64,000 nucleotides of DNA from Pyrrhosoma nymphula (GCA_963573305.1 OY754338.1:18784192-18848191), one strand, 5' to 3'; shown: positions 11,711 to 23,919, counted from the first letter of the stretch. The notes: generated by a model from the sequence alone, not told the origin. A program made the numbers and translations.

Positions 11711-12250
11711 ATCTGATCATGCAAGAGCTTAGCTTATATAAAATGGCATGTATGTGTTGCAATGCATAGTAGTTTTTTTCAAATCAATATGCAGAACATG
11801 AAAAAGAAATGCAGTTTCGCTCTTCACCATTAAGTATTAAAATACCATTTTCTACCAGCAATGAAAAACGGCATATCTACATTCAGTTATAAACTGTAGT
11901 AATTTCATTCTAGTCCTTCAATGATCTCACACTTTCTCAGTCTTTTTTCAATAGAACAGATGTATAAGATTCTTCCGATCTGATACTTATATGACGTAAT
12001 TTGGGATGTATAATCCGATTTGGACATGCTGGTTAATAAAACCTACAATATTGGCAAGCCTTATTGCGGAATTGTTGTGTGCAGTGCACCTTGAAGAAAA
12101 GTCACCTTTCCCCACACATTCTCGAGGTAGTCTGCAGGATACTGTGTAGAAATATATAAAATCATGCCGTGTTTATGACGCAATACCAATACAATAGTGA
12201 CGAATTCCCCAAGAGCAGTCTGTTTCTGTACCGCACAAGTCTACGCCAAG
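11711..12250. other. Non-coding
   Basis: AT-rich, no recognisable feature. Confidence 0.5.
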
Positions 12251-12680
12251 GATGGTTTACAGAGCCGTTGTTCAAAGGGAGAAAACATGTAGTCTGCACA
12301 CCCAAGCTGGGAGTAAAAAGGGGAGACTGACTGCATCGGATTCTGAGCTGCGCGAAATTCATCTCCACTGCCGGGGTCACGTTCCATCGCGACCGGAGCG
12401 GGCCCCTTGCCCGCTTCGCGGATTCCATAAATTCGGGCAAAGCACGGCGCGCTGGGCAATACGAAGGGCCGCGCTATTCTTTCAAGTCGACAACTGCGGC
12501 GATAAATCCAACTGGGTTCCCCTGGTGGGGAAGCGGCCATTCCCTGCGATCGTTATGAGGCAATGTTATCATTTCGAGACGCGAGTTTTTGACATTTATG
12601 AAGCCGTGTATTTATTTTCTGCGGGATTTAATATCGCGGATCATTGATTGCGAAACGCAACGCCCATAACTCTAACCGGA
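12250..12680. other. CpG-containing open region, unrecognised
   Basis: GC-richer than its surroundings, with many CpG. A 131-codon ORF on + (12252-12647) and 92- and 99-codon ORFs on - (12162-12440, 12241-12540) overlap almost entirely. I recognise no domain in any of them. Low stop density from base composition explains open frames on both strands. An exon or a CpG-type regulatory element cannot be excluded. No clear splice sites or polyadenylation signal were tied to it. Confidence 0.3.
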
Positions 12681-14280
12681 ATACGACTCCGACCAAAATG
12701 AGAAGAGGAGCATTTGCTCACGAAGAAGCAAATATGTCACCATATTGATTAATATCGATCCAATTTTTTACGTTACCCTAATTTTGATAATGTGCAAAAA
12801 ATGAAATTTTTAAGTTGTTTGTATGCTTTTGCAAAGCCATAATAAATACTAAATAAATACACTAAAATAATAAAAGCTTTCCACATAAATTGAATATATT
12901 CATCAGCTAATATAATTACCATGTATTTTCGCCGAATTTTCCGAACGCTACTCATACTCAACGGATAAGAGGATTTTGATGAGCTGCATGTTAAATCAAA
13001 GAGCAGAGGTCACATATTAGTACCCCTGCTTTTTTAATAATTTTATTGGTATATACTTTTCTAATATAAACGTTTTCCTATGCGGAAACATTGCTGGGAT
13101 AGCTTTATTAATTTAAATCTTCGAACTTTATCAGACTGCTTTCAAAACCTACTTTGTTATTATACCTGTTATTATTATTATATTATTATCTGCATTACAA
13201 ATGTAAGATACTCATTGCCTAATATTTAAAGAAAAAATAAAGAATTTTTGTATCAACAGAGTGAATTACTCCTATTATATTATTACAATTTAAGGTCATA
13301 ACACTACCTGGAGTCCAATGAACTCTCGTTTTTATTGAGTGAATGTAAATTCTCATATGTAAATATGGATGACTGAGATGCAATATATTATTAATCCACT
13401 ATTATTCCTGAGAAGAAATTATTGCTCCGTAAGTCCGGAATATATTTTATGAGGAGTTAAAACACTCTCATTCGTATGCCCTTCACCATCATCGACAACA
13501 GCCTACGAACCAATATAAGACATTGCGCGGTGTGTTGTGACAATATATAATATAAAAAATAGAACAGGATATTAAATTTAGAAAAAAATAATTCGAACCA
13601 AAACACCAGGTTTTCTGCATCTACTCGAGCTGAATAGTTTTCCTATGTTGAAATTTGTCCATAATTCTTTCGCTTTTGATTTTTGCTTCATTCATATTAT
13701 CTTAGTGTCATATAACTAGCACAATGTCGTTAGGCCTACCGTGATTCTCCTTGGTCTTAATAGAGCCTTGAATATATATTCAAACACCTTCTAATCCTTT
13801 AAGATAGTTTTCAGCTTGGAATGACTCCAAAACCCATTTTCTCCAATAGCCTATGACTTTCCTTCTCAAAGATTAAAAAAATACTAATCTGGCTATGTAT
13901 TTGCGGAATTAATTAAAATCCTAATTAAACACCATTTTTATAGGTCCTACATAATTGGTATACAACTTAAATTCAGTCATAACAACTAGAGTGAGGATTA
14001 TTCCAAATTCTTAATCCAATTCTACTTCAGGGAGATCCCTCCATTGGCTTGACCACTTACGCTTCCTACCTTCACTAGTTGAACTTCTTTTGTAAGTCTT
14101 CTCGCATTTAATTCATAAATATTGTACTCCCCACCATAACGGTGACTTCCCTCTGGAATACTAACGACATTTCTATTACCCTGAACTCTTTTCATCGCAG
14201 AAACCGATTTCACCGAAACTCCTCAAAACTATTGAACAAACGCCCTAGTCTTCCATTGCACTTGCAGCGGACTTCATCGT
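12681..14280. other. Non-coding, AT-rich
   Basis: ATT/TTA-rich sequence with small ATT repeats near 13165-13190. No gene, tRNA or classified repeat recognised. Confidence 0.5.
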
Positions 14281-14847
14281 TTTGATATTCGGCTCCATTG
14301 TTGGACAGACAATGGACGAGTCTCGCTTCAAAGATCCGTGGACCGCAGCAAAACCTCTTTCACCCTCGGAAGTATTAGAAGGCAAGAGAGACAGTGAGCG
14401 AGAAAAGAGCTGGCATTGTTACGTACTACGGTCTTCGCAAGTCTTTGTTGTGGCCTGGTCGAGGAAAAATGGACAGCCTGGGAGCAACTTGCCTTAACTA
14501 AGAACAACTTCGAAGAAAATGGAACGCACCGGTTAGATTAAATAACAAAAGAAGGGGACGAGGCGTATCCATGTGTGGGGTGGCTGCTCAGACCCATGTG
14601 GTAGGGTGCATTGATGCTGTAAGGCTCAGCACGTACATATATCCATGCCCCTTGTAACCCCTATTGTGGCTCGCTGCTGGATTAAGGTCTCGCGTGGCTA
14701 GCAGCTAATGGTAGAGTGGTAAAAATTCTCGGCTCAGCCGAGAGATAAGTGTGGCGAGCTAGGCGAGCAGAAGCTAGTTCTTTTTATACTCGCAGTGGAC
14801 GAATCAACCGCATACTAAAAAAGGTAAGCGATATTAATTCGGCCCTT
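14281..14847. other. Unclassified, GC-richer, with palindrome
   Basis: Contains the palindrome CTCGGCTCAGCCGAG near 14733-14747. Upstream of it, TGGTAGAGTGGTAAAA resembles a tRNA-Gly box A, but no box B follows, so I do not call a tRNA or SINE. The ORF at 14282-14497 has no recognisable domain. Confidence 0.35.
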
Positions 14848-15393
14848 TTATAGTCGCAAGTAATTAAAAAATGCGACGATAATGGGAGGGATGGATTTAA
14901 TTAAAATCCGTGCGTAATAATGAGAGAGATATATATAAACGTATACGTGCCTCCTGGAATCCACCATATTCTCCCTGTTAGACCGACCCAGCCGGATAAA
15001 TTCTTGAAGGAGGAAGAGTCTTCCTACTTTATGCCGGGCATGAAGAGGACAATATTTGTTTTGATAGCCAATGAAGACAAAATTACGCGTTCTTTTTTTC
15101 GGCCTCCGTGAAAGTAAACTTATGGCGTAATGAAACCGCGGCAAAAACGCTTTATCCCCCTCTGTCGGCCTCATGCAGCGCTCCAAATGAATTTCACTTA
15201 ATAAGCTTGGGGAAGGAATGATGCGAGCTTTATTCGCATGTGGCAAAATTTCAATTTCACCATTTAACTCGGCTGATAAATGGAATTGGATGTCCCACGG
15301 TGAATAAAATAAAATAGTTTCATTTTTAATATTTCCACTGCTCCCAGGGTGTACCAAAATGAAAGAAAGTCGATGTATTCGAAAGGAATTCAC
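14848..15393 (-). CDS. Unrecognised 181-codon ORF (doubtful)
   Basis: A reading frame of 181 codons begins with ATG on the minus strand, long for AT-rich DNA. The predicted protein is basic and rich in I, L, S and R, with a hydrophobic, tyrosine-rich C-terminal third. I see no signal peptide, catalytic motif, zinc finger or RT block. It does not belong to any recognised repeat here. No core promoter or polyadenylation signal could be assigned. It may be chance, a piece of an exon, or part of an unknown repeat. No function is proposed. Confidence 0.2.
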   Translation of the reverse strand: MNSFRIHRLSFILVHPGSSGNIKNETILFYSPWDIQFHLSAELNGEIEILPHANKARIIPSPSLLSEIHLERCMRPTEGDKAFLPRFHYAISLLSRRPKKRTRNFVFIGYQNKYCPLHARHKVGRLFLLQEFIRLGRSNRENMVDSRRHVYVYIYLSHYYARILIKSIPPIIVAFFNYLRL

Positions 15394-15896
15394 TTTTATG
15401 AAGCAAACATTATCAAATGATTTTATTATATTTCAATTCTTTGGCTAAGTCACCTTGAATAAATAAAAGAATCGCACAGGTTTCCTGTTATTTAGTCGCA
15501 CATTTGATCTATGGAATCGTATAATTGAATCAGGTACCTTAGTTTTCCAGAGTTCTTAAAAGATGATGAAAGAGTCCTTTAGTGATTGCTAAACACAAGT
15601 TCAATAACAAAGAGATGCACAAATAAATATTTCAATTAAATCAAAGTAAAACTGACTTTTTAATACCTGCTGAATCAATCAATACATGCTGTAGGCTGGA
15701 GAATATTTTTCACGGCAACATCAGTGGGGGAAGACTCTATGGTAATTTGCTTATGAGAATTATAGAATATAATTTCTATAGAAACATATTGTAAATATGT
15801 TTGTCAGTATTGAATGATGCACATAACATGTTCTGATTGAATTTTTGAACTATATCTGTCTAGCAACACATGTCTCTTTTTATTAAATGGTCAATT
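15394..15896. other. Non-coding, AT-rich
   Basis: A few short AT-rich hairpins (e.g. ACATATTGTAAATATGT near 15783-15799). Nothing else recognised. Confidence 0.5.
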
Positions 15897-17670
15897 TTAA
15901 TAATAATAATAATAATATTTATTAGACATAAAACAAGATACAACTTGCATTAGTCTTCGTCATATTAATATACAGAATTACAATAGTTTTATTACAAATA
16001 CAGAACAAATTATAAATATTATTAAGTAGCACAAATACAGAAGATGTTAAATTACAAGAAAATCATATCATCCTTGTTGCTATCGATGAATTCCTCAATG
16101 GAGTAAAAGGCCTTTTTTATGAGTCAGGCATAAACAACTCTTTTAAATTTTTCAAGACTGACAAGTTTGGCTTCGGCAGGTAAGCTATTATACAGGTGCA
16201 GCTTAATTATGTGGAATGATTTACAAGTTTTTGATAGTCGGCAATAGGGAACATTAAGGATATCTCGGTTTCTTGTGAAATGGTTGTGCACATTTCCTCT
16301 TGTCTCCAAGGAGTTAAGATTTGCCTTTACGTCACAAAGACACTTCATTATATACATACAGTACAGGGTCAAAATGCCGAGCTTGGTGAAGAGTGGCTTA
16401 CAGTGATCCCTGGGCTGGGCACAAGAAACTACTCTAACTGCCTTTTTTTGGAATTTAAATAGGCTTAAGGAGGATGAAGAATGGCCCCATAGCTCGATGC
16501 CATAGTTTATATGGCAGTGAAATAAGGCAAAATATGCTGGGGTAATGTATTCTTTTGGGATCAGTGCTTTAATTTTGCGTAGCATGTACACTGCCTTTGA
16601 TAGTTTACCTAAAGTGGTTAATACATGAGGTTCCCAGCTTAATTTGTGGTCCAGTTCAAAGCCGAGCAGCTTGATAGTATCATTTGAGCATGCTGTATTA
16701 CATAAGGAGAAAGCAAGTGATTGGGTTTTGTCATTGTTTAAAGCAAGGCCATTGGCAGAGAACCATTTAGTTGCTTCAGACATAATTAACTTTGATGCGG
16801 TGCTGGTGTTGAGCAGAGTATTTGAATTATAGATGAAAGTGGTGTCGTCAGCATAGAGTAACGATTTACAAGAAATATTTGATGGTAGATCATTTATCAA
16901 GATGAGAAATAGAAGAGGCCCAAGAATTGAGCCTTGGGGGACACCATAACTAATGCTTAGGGGTGACGATAGATTACCATTGATGTAAACACATTGACAG
17001 CGATCTGAAAGATATGACTCCATGAGTTGAAGCTCAAGATTACTGACACCATAATAGTGTAGTTTTTGTAGAAGAATTGGATGTGAGACACAATCGAAAG
17101 CTTTGGAAAGATCACAGGCAGTTATGGCAATAGGTGATTTTCCCTGGAATGCGTCTAGTATTAATTTAACGGCAGACTCTACTGCTGAAGTGGTGGAATG
17201 GCCTTTACGGAAACCAAATTGGGAAGAAGAAAATAAATTATGAGTTTCAAAATGATTGTACAACTGGTTATGGATTGCTTTTTCAAAAATTTTCCCAAAG
17301 ACAGGAATTATTGAGATAGGTCTGTAGTTGGAAAGCAAGGTTTTATCCCCTTTTTATAGATGGGGATGGTTTTAGATATCTTCTGCGGTTTAGGGAAAAT
17401 GCCTGACTGGAAGCAAGAATTCAAAATTAGAGCAAGGGGTTCATCGATTACATTGCTAAGTTTTTTTATCAAGTTGACTGATAACCCATAAACATCTGTG
17501 CTGTTGGAACATTTTAAAGAGTTAATGATGATTCTGATCTCGTGAGGTGTCACCCATTTCCATTTAAAGGAGAGTAAGAAGATGAGAAGATTAAGAGAAA
17601 TGTGAATCAGTAATGAGACAGAAGCTATTACACTATATTGAGTGGTATAGCCATACAATTTTTTAACCAT
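15897..17670 (-). mobile_element. 5'-truncated Jockey/CR1-type LINE
   Basis: Minus-strand non-LTR retrotransposon ending in a (TAA)n tract (15897-15918 on +), preceded by an AATAAA-type signal. It retains the RT domain and C-terminal region but has no endonuclease or ORF1. The 5' end is lost somewhere about 17590-17670, typical of incomplete target-primed reverse transcription. Placement in the Jockey/CR1 group rests on the RT motifs and the microsatellite tail; the exact family is undetermined. It is inactive because of two coding breaks. Confidence 0.85.
16052..17670 (-). pseudogene. LINE reverse transcriptase (two lesions)
   Basis: The longest open part (16124-17338, 404 codons) carries the RT motifs in order: SNYRPISIIPVFGKIFEK, FGFRKGHSTTSAV, palm A as CDLSKAFDCV, GVPQGSILGPLLF, and the catalytic LLYADDTTF (YADD codons at 16844-16855). 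A thumb (LGFELDHKLSWEPHV) and C-terminal region follow. Two lesions are visible. A frameshift in the G run at 17347-17350 separates the upstream RT part (17308-17670, SLKCSNSTDVYGLS...IPIYKKG) from the rest. An in-frame TGA at 16124-16126 cuts off the last 24 codons; the frame then stays open to a TAA at 16052-16054. The active-site aspartates are present, so decay is recent relative to the RTE copies here. Confidence 0.9.
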
Positions 17671-18870
17671 ATATCATGCACCGACTTAGTTTTTCGTTAC
17701 TCATGCTAAAAGGACATCTTGAACGAAAAAATTACACCTACTGTTAGAGGAAGGGATTATTATAACATCTCTTTAAGCCATTTCTTCCCAACGTTGCGTG
17801 AACGCAACGCAAATTTTGCGATTTTTTTCTCCATATTTGTTGACAATACGTAGTTCTTATTTTTTACATACGTAATTCAATGCTTTCTTAGATAATATGA
17901 ACTTTTTATTGAAGTCATTTTATTAGTTTTGTTTTTACAATGACCTTTTCATTCAATGGAAGTCGTTATATCAGGGCACCTTCTTAGGTTACATATTATG
18001 TAAAGTCTGAGGCTCTTGATGAGTATATCTCTCTAAATATACAATTTTGTATCTGTAATATAGGCCATATATAATAAACATTTTTTTATTGTTGTGCTCG
18101 TTATAACACTGTTGCTGCAGTCTTTTCGTGGTGAGGTATGTTCCCATGAGCTCACAATTCTTAGATTACCTAAATGTCGAGGGATCCGAACAAGAGTCTT
18201 CGTAAAGGTGGATTATTTTTTCTAATTGGATGTTTTTCACGCATCTGCACTAGCCCGTGACGCCATATTGGTAAAACCGTGGTCATTTTGCGATATATTA
18301 TAAAAATAATTGGACACATCTTTTCGCGTCTTTGTTGGGCTTTCATTATTTAGAGATTTACTACTGATAAAATTTGAAATAATTTGCCATGTTTAACGGA
18401 GGTTTCAATTTTAGAAACAGAGGAAGTGCCGAGAATAACCCAGGATGGCTATTCTTCAGATAACGTGCTATCCCAAAGACTAAACATTGCAAATGAAGCG
18501 CAATCCACAAAGAATTCAGATTAGGGATTGGAATTTCGCTTTTGAATCTGCGTTGTAATCGGGATCCAAACCTGAGTCCTCGCGATTGAAAAAGAGCTGA
18601 ATTATATTGCGATGAATCGACCCTGATATGCAATATGGTGCATATATCGCTCTGGTATGATATCAATTGAGCCCAATCCGATAACGCTCAACACATTATT
18701 TAAGAATTGCAGATAGGTAAGTATGAAATGTCCCGGTTTAAAAATGCCTGGCTAATATTAACCGCTACATTATATAGCCTTGCCATTAACTTGATGTAAA
18801 CTGAGAACTATGGTTACGTTTATTCTACCATAGAGTTGTTAATTTGACAGGAGTGTTATCTGAGGGCAAA
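17671..18870. other. Non-coding, AT-rich
   Basis: Contains the small perfect hairpin GTTGCGT-GA-ACGCAAC near 17794-17809. No gene recognised; the ORF at 18361-18666 (-) matches nothing I know. Confidence 0.5.
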
Positions 18871-19300
18871 GCATTAAAGAAATTTGAGCGAAATACCACT
18901 TCTCCTAGAATGTGACCTCTTTTAAAAGAAAATAACTTTCATTTTTCCAAATATATCAAAAGGTTAACCCCTTGCCGAACTACTTTTGGAGCAATTTATC
19001 TAAAAACATAAGCAGTTTTGCATAGGCTGTGCACTCCAGAAGGAGAATATTGATACAATTAGTAATTTATAACACTTAGATCTCGTTAAAAAACAAAAGA
19101 TGTGTAGTTTGTATGTTTCCTCAAACATTTATAAAGTACTATCAATTACTCACCTCAGTAACTTTTACATAATCGCAAAACCAAAATCTCTTTGGGAGGC
19201 GTTTTCAACGTACAGAGTGAAAAAATTATTCATGTTATAGACTTATGAGGGTAAATGTATATAATTACTGAGAATTATTATCATCAATAGCTATATTTTA
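18871..19300 (-). repeat. Dispersed repeat R1, copy B (inverted)
   Basis: Reverse complement aligns end to end with 6680-7128; see copy A for anchors. The divergence is spread evenly and includes indels, which argues against a conserved coding exon. Confidence 0.8.
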
Positions 19301-19437
19301 CAATATATCTTACTTCTTATTGACGCTGAAATTAAAAAATAAGATTCGAATATGGTCTCCATTATGACTATGGGAAGTATCTCTCTCATCCTACCTTAAC
19401 TCCAATTTTCATACTGAAAAAATATTTAACTAGTGAT

Positions 19438-19445
19438 TATAAAAG
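19438..19445 (+). promoter_or_regulatory. TATA box before a CpG-rich block
   Basis: TATAAAAG lies at the abrupt transition from AT-rich DNA to the CpG-rich block beginning about 19480. A TSS would be expected near 19468-19475, but no strong initiator is visible there. TATA-like octamers are frequent in AT-rich DNA; the position is the only reason to list it. Confidence 0.3.
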
Positions 19446-19449
19446 CCAG

Positions 19450-20012
19450 GCACAAGTCCTCGGTGGGAATCTGTACGTGGTGCATTCGCGTGCTAACATC
19501 ATCGTGGTGACCTAGACGTGTTGTGTCTTGTCGTGTGCGATGTCAGCCGCCGTGTAAGGGGGCTGACGACCTCTAGAGGATGCTGTGTGTCCGAGTCGAG
19601 GGCTCTCCCTCCCGCGGCCGAGGAGCGCGGGTGCTAGGGAGTTGGGAGCGGGAGAGGAGCGGGAGGAGTGGCCGCCCGCGCTCCCTGCCGGGCACTGAAG
19701 AGAGCGCGGTGCTCGCGGAATGGCGAGCGTGAGAGAAGAGCAAGCATTGCTGCTCCCCCACCAACGGACGGACACCACTCCGAGCACCCACTGCCACCCA
19801 CCCTCGTGACCCCCTTCCGTATCCCACCACCCCTCATTCGTCTGTGTCTTTCGAGTGTCACTCAGGGGTGGCCGCGGCAGAGTGCCAACACTCACAGAGC
19901 TCCGCCCACCGCCACCACCCCTTGCACCTCCCCGCACGACGAGGAAGCACCGGGACAAGCGATGAGCTCAAGCTCGAAGCTTTTAAAAACCCCGTTCTCA
20001 ATTAAAGCGTGA
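19450..20012 (+). other. CpG-rich block, possible promoter / 5' exon
   Basis: The densest CpG stretch in the window (e.g. 19600-19740, GCGGCCG, GAGCGCGGG), with a pyrimidine-rich second half. A first-exon or 5' UTR reading is possible. Any ATG-started frame is short: the one at 19719, with acceptable context, ends after about 30 codons. The long + frame 19668-20012 begins with GTG and has no in-frame ATG until near its end. ORFs on the minus strand overlap it. No consensus splice donor was found just downstream. I call it promoter-like, not a gene. Confidence 0.35.
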
Positions 20013-20221
20013 ACTTTAATGGTGACTGAACCAAGCCTATGAAACTTAGCTTTAAACACTAGCTTGAGGATGGAAGCGAAGTAGATGTGCTCTGTTCTGA
20101 ACTCTAAAGCATTGGACAGTGATGACTCCCGAGGAAAATATTTTAGGCAACGAATAATAACAATAAAAAATATAAATTGCGACTACCTTTAGGGCAAAAT
20201 TAGGGCTATGCAGCGCTGTCT

Positions 20222-20348
20222 TACCTTTAACCCTCATACACTAACACCCATGCCCTGAGTGTAAAAAAACCCACCCCGGGCGGGACTCAAACCCACGACC
20301 TAAGGATTATCAGGCGAGGATTTCACCTCGCCGCCACCGAGGCTGGCA
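20222..20348 (-). mobile_element. tRNA-derived SINE, family S2
   Basis: On the minus strand the head reads GCCTCGGTGGCGGCGAGG, an anticodon-arm-like CTCGCCTGATAATCC, then box B GGTTTGAGTCC (20283-20293 on +). A pyrimidine run and ACACTCAGGGCATGGGTG form the body. An anticodon loop CTGATAA would give GAU (Ile), but the stems are imperfect, so this is a SINE head and not a functional tRNA. The 3' limit is uncertain. Confidence 0.65.
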
Positions 20349-20509
20349 AAGAACGAATGGAAGAACATTTTCGACAGGAATATTCAAAAGACACAGTTTT
20401 TATAACCTTTGGTGAGACGACCGATAGCTAAGATCATTTGAGCAATTAGGATAGGAGTGTACGGGAATGGGAGAATAGGTGGAAAGAAATGTCGACATGA
20501 TCTTACTCG

Positions 20510-20700
20510 GGCTCGTTAACCCGGGTTAACCCGGAAAGAAAGAGGTAAAGGGGTCCACTGCTAACTCTCCATCCAACGGACTGAATACTACACTTGAAAT
20601 TCATCCCATAAGGGTTTACAGTAGGGCTCGGGATGCCACTATGTAATTTCCACCACTGCGAGGGTTTTAACACTGGCTCTCGGGATGGGAAACCGGAATT
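20510..20700 (-). mobile_element. tRNA-derived SINE, family S1, copy B
   Basis: Reverse complement matches the body of 8945-9118. TTTCAAGTGTAGTATTCAGTCCGTTGGA corresponds to CTTCAAGTGTAGTACTCCGTCCATTGAA, in blocks separated by indels. The 3' end extends further than in copy A, through a segment reading GTTAGCAGTGGACCCC. The head is eroded. The element abuts the palindrome at 20515-20530. Confidence 0.65.
20515..20530. repeat. 16-bp perfect palindrome
   Basis: GTTAACCCGGGTTAAC is its own reverse complement, and the half-site GGGTTAACCCGG continues past it. It lies at the 3' side of SINE copy B. Confidence 0.8.
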
Positions 20701-23700
20701 ATAGTCACCAAACTAAAATGGTTCTTAGAATAAGACACGATATTTAAAATTTATTTAAGAATATTACTGATGACCAAAATATAAAGTCAAAAAACCCTGT
20801 CCAATTCGGAACAACATGAGAAAAAAATTTGGAGCAAGAGACGTTCGTTGAAGTTTATTTCAGAATGCTAAAAATGCTTAAAAACTAATCAAATGGCACT
20901 TTTTAAGGAGAAATTGCTTCATTGAGAAATTTTTCTTACAGACAACGGAGATGGTCGTATTTAAAGAAATTATCACCAGCGATAAATCGTCAGCTGTGTA
21001 TGTTACTTGCTTTTAGTTGAATCCAAATAACTCTCATGCAACAGGAATGGAATGGCAAGTAGACTAACGATGGGCAGTAAATCGTGCTTACCTGAAATGA
21101 GAAGAATGTCAGTAGGTTAAAATATTTTAAAAATATATTATTACATTAAAAATACATATTCTCTTATAAATTATACATTACAAAATATTATAAAGTGCCT
21201 ATTCAATAAAAGGCAAAGGCAACATCTTCAACACAACATCATCATCAACAGTAGGCTAATGAGAAATACAAGAAAGAATTTTTGTCATGAGAAATTAGAT
21301 TTAGCTGAGAGAGTTTTTGGAGTGGTTATATGCTATGCAGAAAAGTGCTCACATTATTCCACAGCCAGCCAATACGTTCAAAACACCCCAATTAAGAATG
21401 TTAATTTTCATATCAACCAGAAATGGATTTAGACATAAGATTACATCGAGTTCCAATAAACTCAATCGGAAAAGCATCCATTTTTTATATCTTACCTAAA
21501 GATTGCACTTATATAAGTAACCACCGAGCATTAAGTTGGGATTAAGTAAACTTTAATTTGCACCCACATTCTTTGGATTTTCGAGCCAATTCAAGTATGA
21601 AATCAGTTTCAGGCTAGGTCAGAGGTTACACCCGAAATACGTATTTGATTATGGTGAAGGCACTGAGGTAAAACAGATAAGGATTACTTCGAGACATATC
21701 TCATCAGAGAAAAAAGAGATTACTGGCTTAAATTTCAAGAATCTTAACGTCTAGTTTAATGGCTCAGTCCCAATAGAATGACGTCTCAAATACAGTCTTG
21801 TGTCACAGGAATAAATACCAGGAGCAAATGTTACAGGTATTTTTTAAGTATCATGCCTAATAGTTCTCTTTTCACAATAACCCACGTTATTGCCCGTAAA
21901 ATAAACTGTTTTCCACGTGCTGAAAGTGCAAAAAAATTCATGACAAATATTTAGATCGCTACAGGAAAACTATATGAAAGCAAATAGATCTACGAAAGAG
22001 GAGCATGTGTGTTTCTGCGAATGTTTCATAAATTATCATAGCTCATCAAAACGGTCATCAGAATGCCTATTAATCATAAATGCAGATGTAAATATAAAAA
22101 AAGTGATGACTAAGCGCAGATTCATATCACTCTTCAACATCGTCCTCTTCTATTCCGTGCCTTACTTTAGAGTTTCGTGACTAAACGCCAGTCATGCCAA
22201 TTAACGCCACCGTTAAACTTGATAAATGGTGAATTAAACATGACGGCATGATTTTACAGTTTCAATTGGGATGGCAGCGAAGGGAGACGTTATCTTTTGC
22301 CCGCTTTAAATGCTTTCCAGAGCCACAGCAGAACCCATTGCCTTGAAGACACGGCAACCGCGAAGAGGAGATTAAGCGAATCAGCAGAAGATTTGACGCG
22401 GAGATAATCACCCAAATTTCAGTCGAAATAAGTCATCCGTCTTTCATCTCTAAAGGGATTTGCGGCTGAGTCGTCCACGAAATATTCCAACCTGATTAAA
22501 ATATAAAATGAACCACATTCGTTCACTTGACGCAACGCGAAATTTGGCTGCTGTCGTGCCCCACTTAACATGATAGCTTCGTCGCAGTTTGAAGATGGCA
22601 TTTCGATTACTCCCTTCAAAATTCAAGTACTCACCGGCAATAGTCAATTGAAGACAATACGTTAAAGACAAATGACAAATAATAATATTCCAGAAAGATA
22701 TTACATGTGAGCTCAAGAAGGGATAAATATAATGTTTACAGTAAAGAAATTCCGATTTGCAATGGTATCGGTATTACTAGGAGGGAATAGGATTGGGAGG
22801 AAGATAATTTTAAATTTCACATAAAATTATCTTCTATTTCAGGTCTTCAGAATAATGATTCCACAGTTTGATCAAAAAATTTTTATACATGACTACGGCG
22901 CGTACTTAAAAACTTTAACTTCATAGTCTTAAATGAAGATATCCGATTGGGCTAGGGAAAATCGTTTTCATCGTTCATATATTCCATTTATAGTGAATAA
23001 ATGATTAATATTGGATAGCTTATCAAGAGAATTTATTACAGAAATAATAAAAGCGTCGCGTCGGGTAATAAACATCCACAGCGTGTTATAAATTGATTTT
23101 AAACAGACGTTAGTAATCAGTGAGAGGAGCATTTTGTTATGTACACGCATTGCAATTCTAGTTTTTATGTTTTGGTTGGCGAGAGCCCGGGTTTGGACCT
23201 TTCAGCAAGTTTCAAAAGTATCCAGAACTCAACTACAGTGCCGCGTGAAGAGAACCTTGTGCAACGAATTTTCTATCGAAAAGAACGAGTGAAAAAAGTA
23301 CCATTCCCAGCACCATTCCCAGACCGACACCGAGTCCCCACCTCTCTTGCCCCACGTCTCAAAGGGTCTCCACTAGCCTACCCGCGCACCTTTAGATACC
23401 TTAGCAGACGGTCACCACGTCAGTTAATTAGGATTGCCTAAAAAAGGATTCTTTATTCTTTGATGTTTATTTCATTTTTCTTATAGATATTTTTGAGTAC
23501 TTAGGGTTATGATTCTCAAAGCAATCTATGAACTCTCATCACTATCAAAATTTATCAGGGAATACATAAATTTTTTGGGAGTGTCAGGCTTGAAATACGC
23601 ATGATCCATCATGTGTAATTTGACTGATCTTTTCCAGTTATGTTCCGTTCTTCCAACATATAAAGAACTACTCAGGTCGTCACCCTTTTTTCCGTTTCAG

Positions 23701-23898
23701 GCCTCATGCATTCGCACCTCCCCTTGCTACCTATGTAACCCGGTTCTGGAAATCTAAGTATCTTGGGCTTTTGATCATATTTCATGCCTTCTACGTATTC
23801 CCCATACAACTTTCCTCTTTAACCCCTATTACATTCGGTTCTAATTTATTTAATTTTCATTTATATCCTGCATTTGTAATGAAAATTTTCTCTCTTAT
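20701..23898. other. Non-coding, mostly AT-rich
   Basis: No recognisable gene across about 3.2 kb. ORFs of 60-100 codons occur (e.g. 23139-23441 +) without similarity I can name. The stretch 23640-23860 is pyrimidine-rich and may be an eroded repeat. Confidence 0.5.
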
Positions 23899-23919
23899 AT
23901 CATCATCATAGTATTAAAA

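Noticed and set aside
14700..14780. tRNA-Gly-like sequence
   Set aside because: Box A-like TGGTAGAGTGGTAAAA and a hairpin are present, but no box B or T arm follows.
19668..20012. 114-codon + ORF in the CpG block
   Set aside because: Begins at GTG with an upstream stop (TAG at 19635) and no ATG until its last codons; no domain.
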